From: Polyangiaceae bacterium
GTDB taxonomy: Bacteria > Myxococcota > Polyangia > Polyangiales > Polyangiaceae
Length of the DNA stretch: 21,117 nucleotides
Direction: 5' to 3'
Assembly (NCBI GenBank): GCA_025936205.1
Contig: JAICTU010000106.1
Span: 1 to 21,117, forward strand
This document shows positions 6,934 through 15,676 of this stretch, piece after piece (within the stretch, counting starts at the first letter, position 1; each line of letters begins with the position of its first letter). The position numbers were made by a program, and so were the translations under genes. Under the pieces are notes generated by a model. The model worked only from the letters and a program-made list of their open reading frames with translations. It did no database searches and had not been told where the DNA came from.

Positions 6934-8530
6934 GATTGCCTTCTTCTGCGCCCAGTACCTCTGTGTCCAAGACAGAGCGTGCTCGGCGCACCGCTGCCTG
7001 CCAACTCGACAGCCGTCGATCGCGCTCGGTGTTCGTCATCTGGGGTTGAAATCGCTGCGGATGTTCCACCAATCGTGCCGCCTGCTGGATGTCACCAAAC
7101 ACACCTGAGCCCACACCGGCAAGCATCGCTGCTCCGCGGGCGGTCGACTCCACGTCGAGCGGTCGTTCGATCCCTACGTTGGACACATCGCTTTGAAACT
7201 GCATGAGAAGATTGTTCTGCGCCGCCCCTCCGTCAACTCGAATGCGGCCGATCCCAGCGCCCCCTTCTGCATTATCCTTTGGGGAATGGTGGTCCGGGGT
7301 GCGGGCTGCCCCGGCGGCAGACGTGCCGAGGTCTTCGCGCATTGCCGAGACCAGATCTGCAACCTGGAAGGCGATGGCCTCCAGCGTAGCACGCGCAATG
7401 TGCCCCGCGCTCGACCCTCGGGTCAGACCGCAGATCAAGCCGCGCGCGTCCGGGTCCCAGTGCGGCGCACCGAGGCCCGAGAGCGCCGGAACGAACACCA
7501 CGCCTTCGCTGGAGGGCACCGAGCGGGCGAGCGCTTCGATCTCTGCCGAGGACCGGATCAAGCCCAGCCCGTCGCGCAGCCACTGAACGGCTGCTCCCGC
7601 AATGAAACAGCTACCCTCGAGCGCGTAGGCGCGCTGTTCTCCGATCTGCCAGGCCACGGTGGAGAGCAGCCCATGGGCACTGCGCACCCGCTCCACGCCG
7701 GTGTTGACGACCAGAAACGCGCCGGTCCCATAAGTGCACTTGGCGTCGCCCGGTGCGAAGCACGCTTGCCCGAACAACGCCGCCTGCTGGTCCCCCGCCA
7801 CACCTGCAATCGGCACGCCATCCGGCAGCGGCTCGAAGCCATGGGTGCGCGCCACCACGCCGGTGCTCGGCACGATGCGCGGCAGCACCGCGCGCGGTAC
7901 GCGAAACAAGTCACACAGCCAGGGATCCCAGTCCAAGGTGTCGAGATGCATCAGACTGGTGCGCGACGCATTGCTGACTTCGATCACGTGGGGCGCGCCC
8001 GCGGCGGCTCCGCCCGCCAGGGACCAGATCAGCAGGGAGTCGATGGTGCCGAAACACAGCTCTCCGCTTTCGGCTCGCCGCCGCGCGCCTCGCTCGTCGA
8101 GCAGCCACGCCAGTTTGGTGGCTGAGAAATAGGGATCCAGGACCAGCCCCGTGCGCTCGCGCAGCTCGGGTTCGTGGCCCTCGTTCTTCAGACGCCGGCA
8201 CACTTCGGTGGTGCGCCGATCTTGCCAAACGATGGCTCGATCAATCGGCCGACCGCTGCTTCGCTCCCAGAGCACGGTGGTCTCACGCTGGTTCGTGATG
8301 CCGACCGCGAAGATCTCGGAGCCGCGCACGCCGGCGGAGCGCAGTGCGCCGCTGACGGCGAGCGTGACGCTGCTCAGGATCTCGATGGGGTCGTGCTCGA
8401 CCCAGGCCGGCGCCGGGAAGTGTTGCGGCAGCTCATGGCTTTCGCGCCCGAGAGTTCGTCCGTCCATACCCATGACCAGCGCCGTCGACCCGGTGGTCCC
8501 CTGGTCGATTGCCAACAAGTACCGGTTCAT
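6923..8530 (-). CDS. glpK: Glycerol kinase
   Basis: ATP-dependent phosphorylation of glycerol to sn-glycerol 3-phosphate, in the cytoplasm (FGGY family). It has 535 residues against about 500 normally. Visible motifs are the phosphate loop AIDQGTTGSTALV (8-19), GITNQRETTVLW (78-88, glycerol contacts R82/E83), DPYFSATKLAWLLD (132-145, Y134), AGDQQAALFGQ (245-255, catalytic D247), CTYGTGAFLV (265-274) and LSGLGAPHWDPDARG (350-364). Extra length comes mostly from an insertion at about 401-428 (Ala/His/Gly-rich) before the RVDGGAAQNN motif. No glpF, glpD or glpR lies beside it. It is the first gene of the minus-strand set and its end overlaps the UPF0158 start. The promoter must lie in the 70-nt divergent gap 8531-8600. 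Confidence 0.96.
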   Translation of the reverse strand: MNRYLLAIDQGTTGSTALVMGMDGRTLGRESHELPQHFPAPAWVEHDPIEILSSVTLAVSGALRSAGVRGSEIFAVGITNQRETTVLWERSSGRPIDRAIVWQDRRTTEVCRRLKNEGHEPELRERTGLVLDPYFSATKLAWLLDERGARRRAESGELCFGTIDSLLIWSLAGGAAAGAPHVIEVSNASRTSLMHLDTLDWDPWLCDLFRVPRAVLPRIVPSTGVVARTHGFEPLPDGVPIAGVAGDQQAALFGQACFAPGDAKCTYGTGAFLVVNTGVERVRSAHGLLSTVAWQIGEQRAYALEGSCFIAGAAVQWLRDGLGLIRSSAEIEALARSVPSSEGVVFVPALSGLGAPHWDPDARGLICGLTRGSSAGHIARATLEAIAFQVADLVSAMREDLGTSAAGAARTPDHHSPKDNAEGGAGIGRIRVDGGAAQNNLLMQFQSDVSNVGIERPLDVESTARGAAMLAGVGSGVFGDIQQAARLVEHPQRFQPQMTNTERDRRLSSWQAAVRRARSVLDTEVLGAEEGNHGS

Positions 8531-8600
8531 GAGCCCGAGCTACACTACCAGAACGGGCCGTGCTTGTCGCCGCGTCCTCCGGACGGTAGCCTGAAGCGCG

Positions 8601-10457
8601 ATGGCCCGGCTCATCCTCACCTCTCCCGAGGGTCAGCAAGTCGTCACGCTGGCGGCCAGAAATTCACTGGGGCGGCATCCCGACAGCAGCATCCAGATCC
8701 TGGACAAGATCGTATCGAAGGAACATTGCCGCATCCTGCTGGAGGGCAAGACCTGGGTACTGCAGGATCTGGATAGCCTCAATGGCACCTTCCTGAACGG
8801 CACGCGGCTCAGCGGCAGCCATCCGCTGCAGCACGGCGACGAGTTCAGCCTGGGCGCCACGCGCGCGCGCTTCGAGCAAGACGGCTCGTCGCCAGACCCG
8901 GTGGTGGCGCCCGCGGCCGCGGCGGCTGCGACGGTGCCGCGACCGTTCGTCACGGCTCCGGTGACATCGCCCGATTTGCCTCCGGTACGACCACCAGCAG
9001 TCGGCGGCCCACCGAACGCCTTCAGCGCCACCGCGCGCCGCATGGACGCGTTCGAAGCGGCGCCGGCCGTGCGCGGGCCCAGCCCGGCGCTGGCAGCTGC
9101 CGCCGGGCAAACGCTGCTCACCGCCGCCCCCTCGCAGATCGACATCAACAAGCAAGGCCACGAGATCGGCACGCAGATCGCCGCTCAGGAGCCTGGCTTT
9201 CGGCCGTATCACCAGGTCGCGTCGAATCCCGCGCAGATGGAGGCGGACTACGAACGGCTGCGGCTCTCGCACGAGCTGTCGCGCGAAATCTGCCTGGAGC
9301 GCGATCTCTCCACGCTGCTCAACAAGATCCTCGCCAGCATGTTCCGCTTCGTGCGCGCGGATCGCGGCGTGATCTTTCTGCTCGGAGACAACGGCGAGCT
9401 GATACCGGGCGCCAGCTTGCGGCGCGATGGCTCGGAAGCGGCGATCAGCGTGTCGTCGACGATCATGAACCACGTGATGCGCGAGCGCGCCTCCGTGCTC
9501 ACGCACGACGCGGCGATGGATTTCGCCGGCTCCAAGGGCCGCAGCATGATCTTGAACCGCATCAGCTCGGCGATCGTGGCGCCGCTGATGCATGAGAAGG
9601 AGATCCTCGGCGTCCTGTGGCTGGACAGCGAGACGCTGGCGCGCTTCGAGAACCGCGATCTGGAGATGGTCACCGCCATCGCGGCTCAGGCGGCCATGTT
9701 CATCGAGATCACGATCCTCGGCAAGAAGGTCGAGCAAGAGATCGTCAATCGCGAGCGCTTCAGCCGCCTGCTCTCACCCAACGTGGCGGAGAAGGTGCTG
9801 TCCGGCGAGATGGTCATCCAGAAGGGTGGCCAGCTGGTGCGCGACTGCACCGTGTTCAACTCGGACATCCGCGGCTTCACCATGATGAGCGAGAGCGCCT
9901 CGCCAGAAGCGCTGGTGGAGATGCTGAACGAGTACTTCGAGCTGATGGTCGATACTCTGTTCAAGTACGAAGGCACGCTCGACAAGTTCATGGGTGACGG
10001 GATCATGGCGCTGTGGGGCGCGCCGGTCGCCACCAAGGACGACGCGGTGCGCGCGGTCGAGTGCGCGCTGGAACAGATGGAAGTGCTGCGCGCGTTCAAC
10101 TCCGCGCGGAAAGCGCGCAAGGAGCCGTCGCTGGAGATCGGCATCGGCATCCACACGGGCCCGGTGGTCGCCGGCTACATCGGCAGCTCGAAGGCGCTCT
10201 CGTACACCGTGATCGGCGATACCGCCAACACCAGCGCGCGCCTGTGTGGCGCGGCGGGCCCCGGGGAGATCCTGGTCAGCGCCGCCACGCTGGAGCGGAT
10301 CGGCTCGCGCTTCGACTATCAGGAGCTGCCTCCGGTACAGCTGAAGGGCAAGGAGAAGCCGTTCCGGCTCTACGCGATCCGGCGCTCGAAGTTCGCCGTG
10401 AGCGTGGCCGTGGCTCCCCCCAGCTCCTCGCGCCCGCCGTCGCGTGCCGAGCGCTGA
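8601..10457 (+). CDS. FHA-GAF-class III adenylate cyclase
   Basis: A 618-residue cytoplasmic signalling enzyme. Residues 1-95 form an FHA phosphothreonine-binding domain (G24-R25-H26, S39..H42, N61-G62-T63). Residues 96-205 are an Ala/Pro linker. Residues 215-370 are a GAF sensor domain (LSREICLERDLSTLLNKIL ... APLMHEKEILGVLWLDS). Residues 385-595 are a class III nucleotide cyclase. Metal ligands D422 (FNSDIRGFT) and D466 (DKFMGDG) are present, as are purine-specifying K462 and T536 (YTVIGD), and transition-state residues N543 and R547. That set predicts cAMP rather than cGMP production. The FHA domain suggests control by a Ser/Thr kinase. It is divergently transcribed from glpK, and no strong Shine-Dalgarno precedes the ATG. 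Confidence 0.93.
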   Translation: MARLILTSPEGQQVVTLAARNSLGRHPDSSIQILDKIVSKEHCRILLEGKTWVLQDLDSLNGTFLNGTRLSGSHPLQHGDEFSLGATRARFEQDGSSPDPVVAPAAAAAATVPRPFVTAPVTSPDLPPVRPPAVGGPPNAFSATARRMDAFEAAPAVRGPSPALAAAAGQTLLTAAPSQIDINKQGHEIGTQIAAQEPGFRPYHQVASNPAQMEADYERLRLSHELSREICLERDLSTLLNKILASMFRFVRADRGVIFLLGDNGELIPGASLRRDGSEAAISVSSTIMNHVMRERASVLTHDAAMDFAGSKGRSMILNRISSAIVAPLMHEKEILGVLWLDSETLARFENRDLEMVTAIAAQAAMFIEITILGKKVEQEIVNRERFSRLLSPNVAEKVLSGEMVIQKGGQLVRDCTVFNSDIRGFTMMSESASPEALVEMLNEYFELMVDTLFKYEGTLDKFMGDGIMALWGAPVATKDDAVRAVECALEQMEVLRAFNSARKARKEPSLEIGIGIHTGPVVAGYIGSSKALSYTVIGDTANTSARLCGAAGPGEILVSAATLERIGSRFDYQELPPVQLKGKEKPFRLYAIRRSKFAVSVAVAPPSSSRPPSRAER

Positions 10458-10492
10458 AAACGCCTGATCCGGAGCGGCCGAATTAAGAGCCG

Positions 10493-10507
10493 GGATCTTC
10501 GAGATCC
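10493..10507 (+). terminator. Small hairpin downstream of the cyclase gene
   Basis: GGATCT-TCG-AGATCC forms a perfect 6-bp stem with a 3-nt loop 35 nt after the cyclase stop. No T-run follows, so terminator activity is uncertain. Confidence 0.25.
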
Positions 10508-10692
10508 TGCTCCCGTGTTCCCATTTGGGCGAGGCTTGCCCCAGCCTGGCACGGCACGGAAGTCGCTTCCGGCGCCGGCCACGAGCGGTTTGAAAGCGCC
10601 ATGGATCCTGGGGGAAACGCTGGGCAGGGCCGCGCTGTGCGCTAAGACCGCAATCCGGCTCAAACAATCCCGCCCACAGTGTGCGAGTCCGC

Positions 10693-10721
10693 TTGATCGG
10701 CAGGGCCGCGAACGGTAGATC
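10693..10721 (+). promoter_or_regulatory. Candidate promoter of gap
   Basis: TTGATC (10693-10698) and TAGATC (10716-10721) are spaced by 17 bases. Matches to consensus are 4/6 and 3/6, so this is a weak call. It would give a leader of roughly 90 nt containing the hairpin at 10762-10779. Confidence 0.3.
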
Positions 10722-10761
10722 CCCAGCCGGCTCGACAAGCGATTTTGCCAGCGTCAACTCT

Positions 10762-10779
10762 GCGGGGGATGACCCCCGC
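10762..10779 (+). promoter_or_regulatory. Stable hairpin in the gap 5' leader
   Basis: GCGGGGG-ATGA-CCCCCGC is a perfect 7-bp all-GC stem with a 4-nt loop, ending 41 nt before the gap start codon and leaving the AGGAG site free. It may stabilise the mRNA 5' end or be a protein binding site. Confidence 0.45.
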
Positions 10780-10796
10780 TCCCCCATTGCGAGTGA

Positions 10797-11837
<1,041 letters not shown>

Positions 11838-11858
11838 CCTCGGATCCTGCCGCCGCAC

Positions 11859-11881
11859 CGGGAATGGCCTCGCCATTCCCG
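11859..11881 (+). promoter_or_regulatory. Hairpin enclosing the start codon of the PGK-like gene
   Basis: CGGGAATGGC-CTC-GCCATTCCCG is a perfect 10-bp stem with a 3-nt loop. The ATG at 11864-11866 is buried in the 5' arm, so folding should restrict initiation at the PGK-like gene. It ends 3 nt before the intrinsic terminator. Confidence 0.7.
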
Positions 11882-13030
11882 AATCTCGACGACCTCGACT
11901 GCCGGGGTCGTCGAGTTTTTTTTCGGGTCGATCCGCTCGTGCTGAGCGCCTCGGAGCTCGAGGGCTCGAGCTTGCGCCAGCTCCTGGAGCACGAGGCCCG
12001 GATCCTGATCGCGACGAGCTTCGGCCCGGGCGCGGTGGGCGACACCGGCTTTCGCAGCCTGGATGACCTCGCCGCCCAGCTGAGCGAGAAGCTCGGGGTC
12101 GAGGTATTCCTGCCCGACGAGCTGGTGGGCGACGCGGTCGTGCGCATCCTGCGCGAGCTGCGCCCGGCGCAGATCTGCATTTTGCCGGACCTGTCGCGCG
12201 AGCCCGGCGAGCTCGTCAACGACGAGCGTTTTGCGCGCGCACTGGCGAGCAATGCCGATGCCTACTACGGCGACGCCTTCGCCAGCTGCCATCTGCAGCA
12301 TGCCTCGGTGGCGCGGCTGCCGCAGCTGCTACCCCGCCGCGCGCTCGGCGTGGAGGCGCGGCGCGAGCTGACCCAGCTGAGCGAGCTGGCGAGCGCCGGC
12401 CGCGAAGGGCTGGCCTGGTGCGTGGGGGGTGAGCGCCTCGCGGACAAGATCGACCTGATCGACCGCTGGCTGCCGCGACTGCGCACGCTGGCCGTGGGCG
12501 GGCAGCTGGCGGTCACGCTGCTCGTGGCGGCGGGGAAGGCTGGAGAGGACATCAGTCCGGAGCCCGGGCTCGGCGCTCGCGCCCGCACGCTGCTCGCACG
12601 GGCCCGGGATCTGGGGCTGGAGCTGCTCTTGCCGACGGATCTGCGCGTGATCTGGGAAGGCGACCCGGAGCCCCGGGTGTTGCCGCTCCGCTCCGTGACG
12701 CCGAGCATGAAGGTGGTCGACGTGGGTCCGGAGACGCTCGAGCGCTACTGCGCGGTGCTTGGCGCACGCCGCCAGCTGCTCTGGTGGGGCCAGCTCGGAG
12801 ACCCCGCGAGCGACGCCGGCGCGACGTCGAGCCGGCGCCTGGTCGAGCTGTGCGCTCGGCCCGAGCTCAGATCGGTGCTGCTCGGTACGCGGCTGGGGCG
12901 CTTCGTGCGCGCCCTGTCCCCCGAAGCCCGCGCCGGCATCGATCTGCTTTGTACCGGTACCGCCGCGGCTTGTGCTTTTCTATCCGGGCAGCGCCTGCCG
13001 GGTATGGAAGCGCTGCGCAACCGGTATTGA
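11864..13030 (+). CDS. Degenerate phosphoglycerate kinase homologue (probable pseudoenzyme)
   Basis: 388 residues, full PGK length, and recognisable as PGK end to end: LDDLDCRGRRVFFRVD (8-23), VNDERFARALASNADAYYGDAF (118-139), VGGERLADKIDLID (187-200), LLLPTDL (254-260), VVDVGPETLERY (284-295) and the C-terminal LPGMEALRN. Key residues of normal PGK are gone: RVDFNVP is RVDPLVL, SHLGRP is TSFGPG, ENLRF is PDLSR, AHRAH is CHLQH, GGAKVSDK is GGERLADK, NGPMGVFE is WGQLGDPA, and GGGDS is GTRLG. Catalysis is therefore unlikely. The frame is intact and in normal codon use, so it is probably a maintained pseudoenzyme rather than a decaying gene. It starts 26 nt after gap, and ATG 11864 has no clear Shine-Dalgarno and lies in a hairpin. 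metG follows. Confidence 0.85.
   Translation: MASPFPNLDDLDCRGRRVFFRVDPLVLSASELEGSSLRQLLEHEARILIATSFGPGAVGDTGFRSLDDLAAQLSEKLGVEVFLPDELVGDAVVRILRELRPAQICILPDLSREPGELVNDERFARALASNADAYYGDAFASCHLQHASVARLPQLLPRRALGVEARRELTQLSELASAGREGLAWCVGGERLADKIDLIDRWLPRLRTLAVGGQLAVTLLVAAGKAGEDISPEPGLGARARTLLARARDLGLELLLPTDLRVIWEGDPEPRVLPLRSVTPSMKVVDVGPETLERYCAVLGARRQLLWWGQLGDPASDAGATSSRRLVELCARPELRSVLLGTRLGRFVRALSPEARAGIDLLCTGTAAACAFLSGQRLPGMEALRNRY
11885..11923 (+). terminator. Intrinsic terminator of gap, inside the PGK-like reading frame
   Basis: CTCGACGACC and GGTCGTCGAG form a perfect 10-bp stem (11885-11894 with 11906-11915) around an 11-nt loop, followed at once by eight T (11916-11923). This is the clearest rho-independent terminator in the window. 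The same bases encode residues 8-20 of the PGK-like protein (LDDLDCRGRRVFF), matching the conserved PGK N-terminal motif, so terminator and coding sequence overlap. Confidence 0.85.
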
Positions 13031-13044
13031 GATCCAGCAGGGGC

Positions 13045-13075
13045 CACCCCGCAGATTCAGCGGGGCACCCCGCAG
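13045..13075 (+). repeat. CACCCCGCAG direct repeat pair with alternative hairpins before metG
   Basis: CACCCCGCAG occurs at 13045-13054 and 13066-13075. Between them GCGGGG (13060-13065) can pair with CCCCGC of either copy: upstream with a 7-nt loop, or downstream with a very tight 2-nt loop. It lies in the 57-nt gap between the PGK-like gene and metG and may affect metG translation or mRNA processing. Confidence 0.45.
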
Positions 13076-13087
13076 CCCGAGAGAAGC

Positions 13088-15172
13088 ATGGCGAACGTCC
13101 GCAAGATCCTGGTCACCAGCGCCCTTCCCTACGCCAACGGTCACATCCACCTGGGCCACCTGGTGGAGTACCTGCAGACGGACATGTGGGTGCGCTTTCA
13201 GCGCCTGCGCGGCCACGACATCCGTTACCTGTGCGCCGACGACACGCACGGCACGGCGATCATGCTGCGCGCGCGCCAGGAGGGCATCACGGAGACGGCC
13301 TTGATCGACGCCATGAACCGCGCCCACCAGGCCGACTTCGCGCGCTTCGGCATCCAGTTCGACCACTACGGCAGTACCAACTCGGACGACAATCGCAAGC
13401 TCTGCCACGAGATCTGGGCCGCGCTGCGCAAGGCGGGGCTGGTGGTGGAGCGCCAGGTGGCGCAGCTGTACGATCCGAAGGAGGGCTTGTTCCTCGCCGA
13501 TCGCATGGTGAAGGGCATCTGTCCGCGCTGCGGCACGCCCGATCAATATGGCGACACCTGCGAGTCGTGCGGGTCGACCTACAGCGCTTCCGAGCTGAAG
13601 GAGCCGCGCAGCGTGGTGTCGGGCGCGACGCCGGAGACGCGGCTCTCGACGCACCTGTTCATCACCATCGAGTCCTCGCACGAGTTCCTGGAGCAGTGGA
13701 CGCAGAGCGACGACCACCTGCAAGCGAGCGTCGCCAATTACCTGAAGGGCCACTTCCTCTCCGCTCCGCTCCAGGACTGGGACGTCTCGCGGCCCGCACC
13801 GTACTTCGGCTTCGAAATCCCGGATTCTCCGGGCAACTACTGGTACGTCTGGTTCGACGCGCCGATCGGGTACCTGGCGGCCACGGCCGAGTGGTGCCGC
13901 GCCCACGGGCGGCGCTTCGACGAGTTCTGGCGCGAGCCCGGCGCCGAGATCGTGCACTTCATCGGCAAGGACATCACCTACTTCCACGCCCTGTTCTGGC
14001 CGGCGATGCTGAAGGCGGCGGGCTTGCAGCTACCCCGCCGGGTCCAGGTGCACGGCTTCCTGACCGTCAACGGCGAGAAGATGTCGAAGAGCCGCGGCAC
14101 CTTCATCCGGGCATCGACCTACGCGGACCACCTCGATCCGAGCTACCTGCGCTACTACTACGCGAGCCGCCTGAGCTCGAAGGTCGATGACCTGGACCTC
14201 GACCTCGAGGATTTCGTGTCGCGCGTGAACGCGGATCTGGTGGGCAAGGTCGTGAACCTGGCCAGCCGCACCGCGCGGCTGGCGCAGAGCACCGGCCTCT
14301 CCGCGAGCTACCCCGATGACGGCGGCTTGTTCGCGGCCGGCGCGGCCCTGTCGGACGAGATCGCCAACGCCTACGAAACCTGTGACTACGGGCGAGCCAT
14401 GCGCACCGTGATGAAGCTCGCCGATCGCGCGAACGAGTACGTCGAGCGCGTGCAACCCTGGAAGCTCGCCAAGCAACCGGAGCGCGCCCAGGAGCTGCAG
14501 GACGTGTGCAGCGTGGCGCTCAACCTGTTCCGTCAGATCGTGCTCTACGCCGCCCCGGTGCTGCCGCAGCTGGCGGCGCAGGCGGCGGAGCTGTTTGGAG
14601 TGCCGTTTGCGCGCTGGGAAGACGCGCAGCAACCGCTCACGGGCACGCCGGTCCAGCCCTTCAAGCACCTGCTGGCGCGGGTCGATCCCAAGGCTGTGCA
14701 GGCCATGCTGGAGGCCAGCAAGGAGCCCGGCGCAGGCGGCGCTCCGAAAGCTGCGGCCCCGGCGGCGAAAGCTGCGGCGCCGGCAGCGAAGGCAGCTCCT
14801 GCCGCCGCGGCAGCACCGGCGAGCGGCCTGTCCGAGCCGATCGCACCCACCTGCAGCTTCGAAGACTTCACCAAGGTGGACCTGCGCGTGGCGCAGATCC
14901 TGAGCGCCGACACCGTCGAGGGCTCACGCAAGCTGCTGCGCTTGCACGTCAGCCTGGGCAGCGAGGAGCGCACGATCTTCGCGGGGATTCGCTCCTCGTA
15001 CGAGCCCGCGGCGCTGGTCGGGCGCTTGATCGTGGTGGTCGCCAACCTCGCGCCGCGCCAGATGAAGGTGGGCACGAGCGAGGGCATGGCCCTGGCTGCG
15101 GGCGACGGCGCTCCGGACGTGTTCCTGCTCTCGCCGGACACGGGTGCCCAGCCCGGCCAGCGCATTCACTGA
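13088..15172 (+). CDS. metG: Methionyl-tRNA synthetase with C-terminal tRNA-binding domain
   Basis: 694 residues. The enzyme charges tRNA-Met using ATP and methionine in the cytoplasm. The Rossmann catalytic core carries HIHLGH (19-24, the HIGH motif) and KMSKS (331-335). The connecting insert has one zinc knuckle, CPRC (145-148) and CESC (158-161). The anticodon-binding helical domain covers about 370-540. Residues 545-580 are an Ala/Pro/Lys linker with repeated KAAAPAA units. Residues about 590-694 are an EMAPII/Trbp111-like OB-fold ([20 protein letters not shown], then [15 protein letters not shown]), which raises tRNA affinity and supports dimerisation. A weak purine-rich GAGAGAAG precedes the ATG. 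It lies 57 nt after the PGK-like stop and may be co-transcribed with it. Confidence 0.97.
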   Translation: MANVRKILVTSALPYANGHIHLGHLVEYLQTDMWVRFQRLRGHDIRYLCADDTHGTAIMLRARQEGITETALIDAMNRAHQADFARFGIQFDHYGSTNSDDNRKLCHEIWAALRKAGLVVERQVAQLYDPKEGLFLADRMVKGICPRCGTPDQYGDTCESCGSTYSASELKEPRSVVSGATPETRLSTHLFITIESSHEFLEQWTQSDDHLQASVANYLKGHFLSAPLQDWDVSRPAPYFGFEIPDSPGNYWYVWFDAPIGYLAATAEWCRAHGRRFDEFWREPGAEIVHFIGKDITYFHALFWPAMLKAAGLQLPRRVQVHGFLTVNGEKMSKSRGTFIRASTYADHLDPSYLRYYYASRLSSKVDDLDLDLEDFVSRVNADLVGKVVNLASRTARLAQSTGLSASYPDDGGLFAAGAALSDEIANAYETCDYGRAMRTVMKLADRANEYVERVQPWKLAKQPERAQELQDVCSVALNLFRQIVLYAAPVLPQLAAQAAELFGVPFARWEDAQQPLTGTPVQPFKHLLARVDPKAVQAMLEASKEPGAGGAPKAAAPAAKAAAPAAKAAPAAAAAPASGLSEPIAPTCSFEDFTKVDLRVAQILSADTVEGSRKLLRLHVSLGSEERTIFAGIRSSYEPAALVGRLIVVVANLAPRQMKVGTSEGMALAAGDGAPDVFLLSPDTGAQPGQRIH

Positions 15173-15203
15173 TTCCGGCGCTCTGTGCTCGAGACACTGG
15201 CCC

Positions 15204-15623
15204 ATGACGTCGCCGCTACCCGCCGGCTCGATCGTGTTGTTCGTGGACGGCACGTGCATCTTCTGCAACCGGCTCGTCTCCTTCATCCTGCGCCGTGACC
15301 GGCGCGGGATCTTCCACTTCGCGCACCTGCAGGGAGAGCTCGCCGCCGCGGTACTCGGACGACACGGCCTGGTTGCAGACGTGGACGTGATCTACGCGGT
15401 CGGCGATCTCGATGGTCCCGAGGAGCGCATCTGGCTCGACGGTGCTGCAGCGCGGCAGATCTGGCCGCGGCTCTTCTGGTTCGCCGCCGTGCTGCGCCTC
15501 GTGCCGCTCTGGCTGCTGAATCTGCAGTACCGAGCCTTCGCACGGATCCGCTATCGCCTGTACGGCCAAGCCGAGAGCTGCATCGCGCCCTCCCCCGCCG
15601 AACGCGCTCGCTTTCTGGACTGA
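15204..15623 (+). CDS. DCC family thiol-disulfide oxidoreductase (DUF393/YuxK-like)
   Basis: The frame opens at 15144 inside metG, but ATG 15204 removes the overlap and begins right before the conserved strand (residues 10-14, IVLFVDG). The product is 139 residues, typical of the DCC family. The hallmark DGTCIFC (15-21) carries the CxxC pair; FHFAHLQGE follows as in the family, and WPRLFWFAAVLRLVPLWLLNLQYRAFARIRYRLYG-type helices close the domain. The hydrophobic helix at about residues 85-105 may associate with the membrane. The exact redox role of the family is not established. It lies 31 nt after metG on the same strand. No strong Shine-Dalgarno is visible. Confidence 0.88.
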   Translation: MTSPLPAGSIVLFVDGTCIFCNRLVSFILRRDRRGIFHFAHLQGELAAAVLGRHGLVADVDVIYAVGDLDGPEERIWLDGAAARQIWPRLFWFAAVLRLVPLWLLNLQYRAFARIRYRLYGQAESCIAPSPAERARFLD

Positions 15624-15676
15624 GTCGGCGGAGCCGATGGCAGCGCAGTGGGCTCGAGCGGCGCAGCGTCAGCCTG

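Noticed and set aside
14703..14826. Repeated GCGGCGAAAGC-like units as a possible DNA repeat element
   Set aside because: They encode the in-frame Ala/Pro/Lys linker of MetG, a protein-level low-complexity linker.
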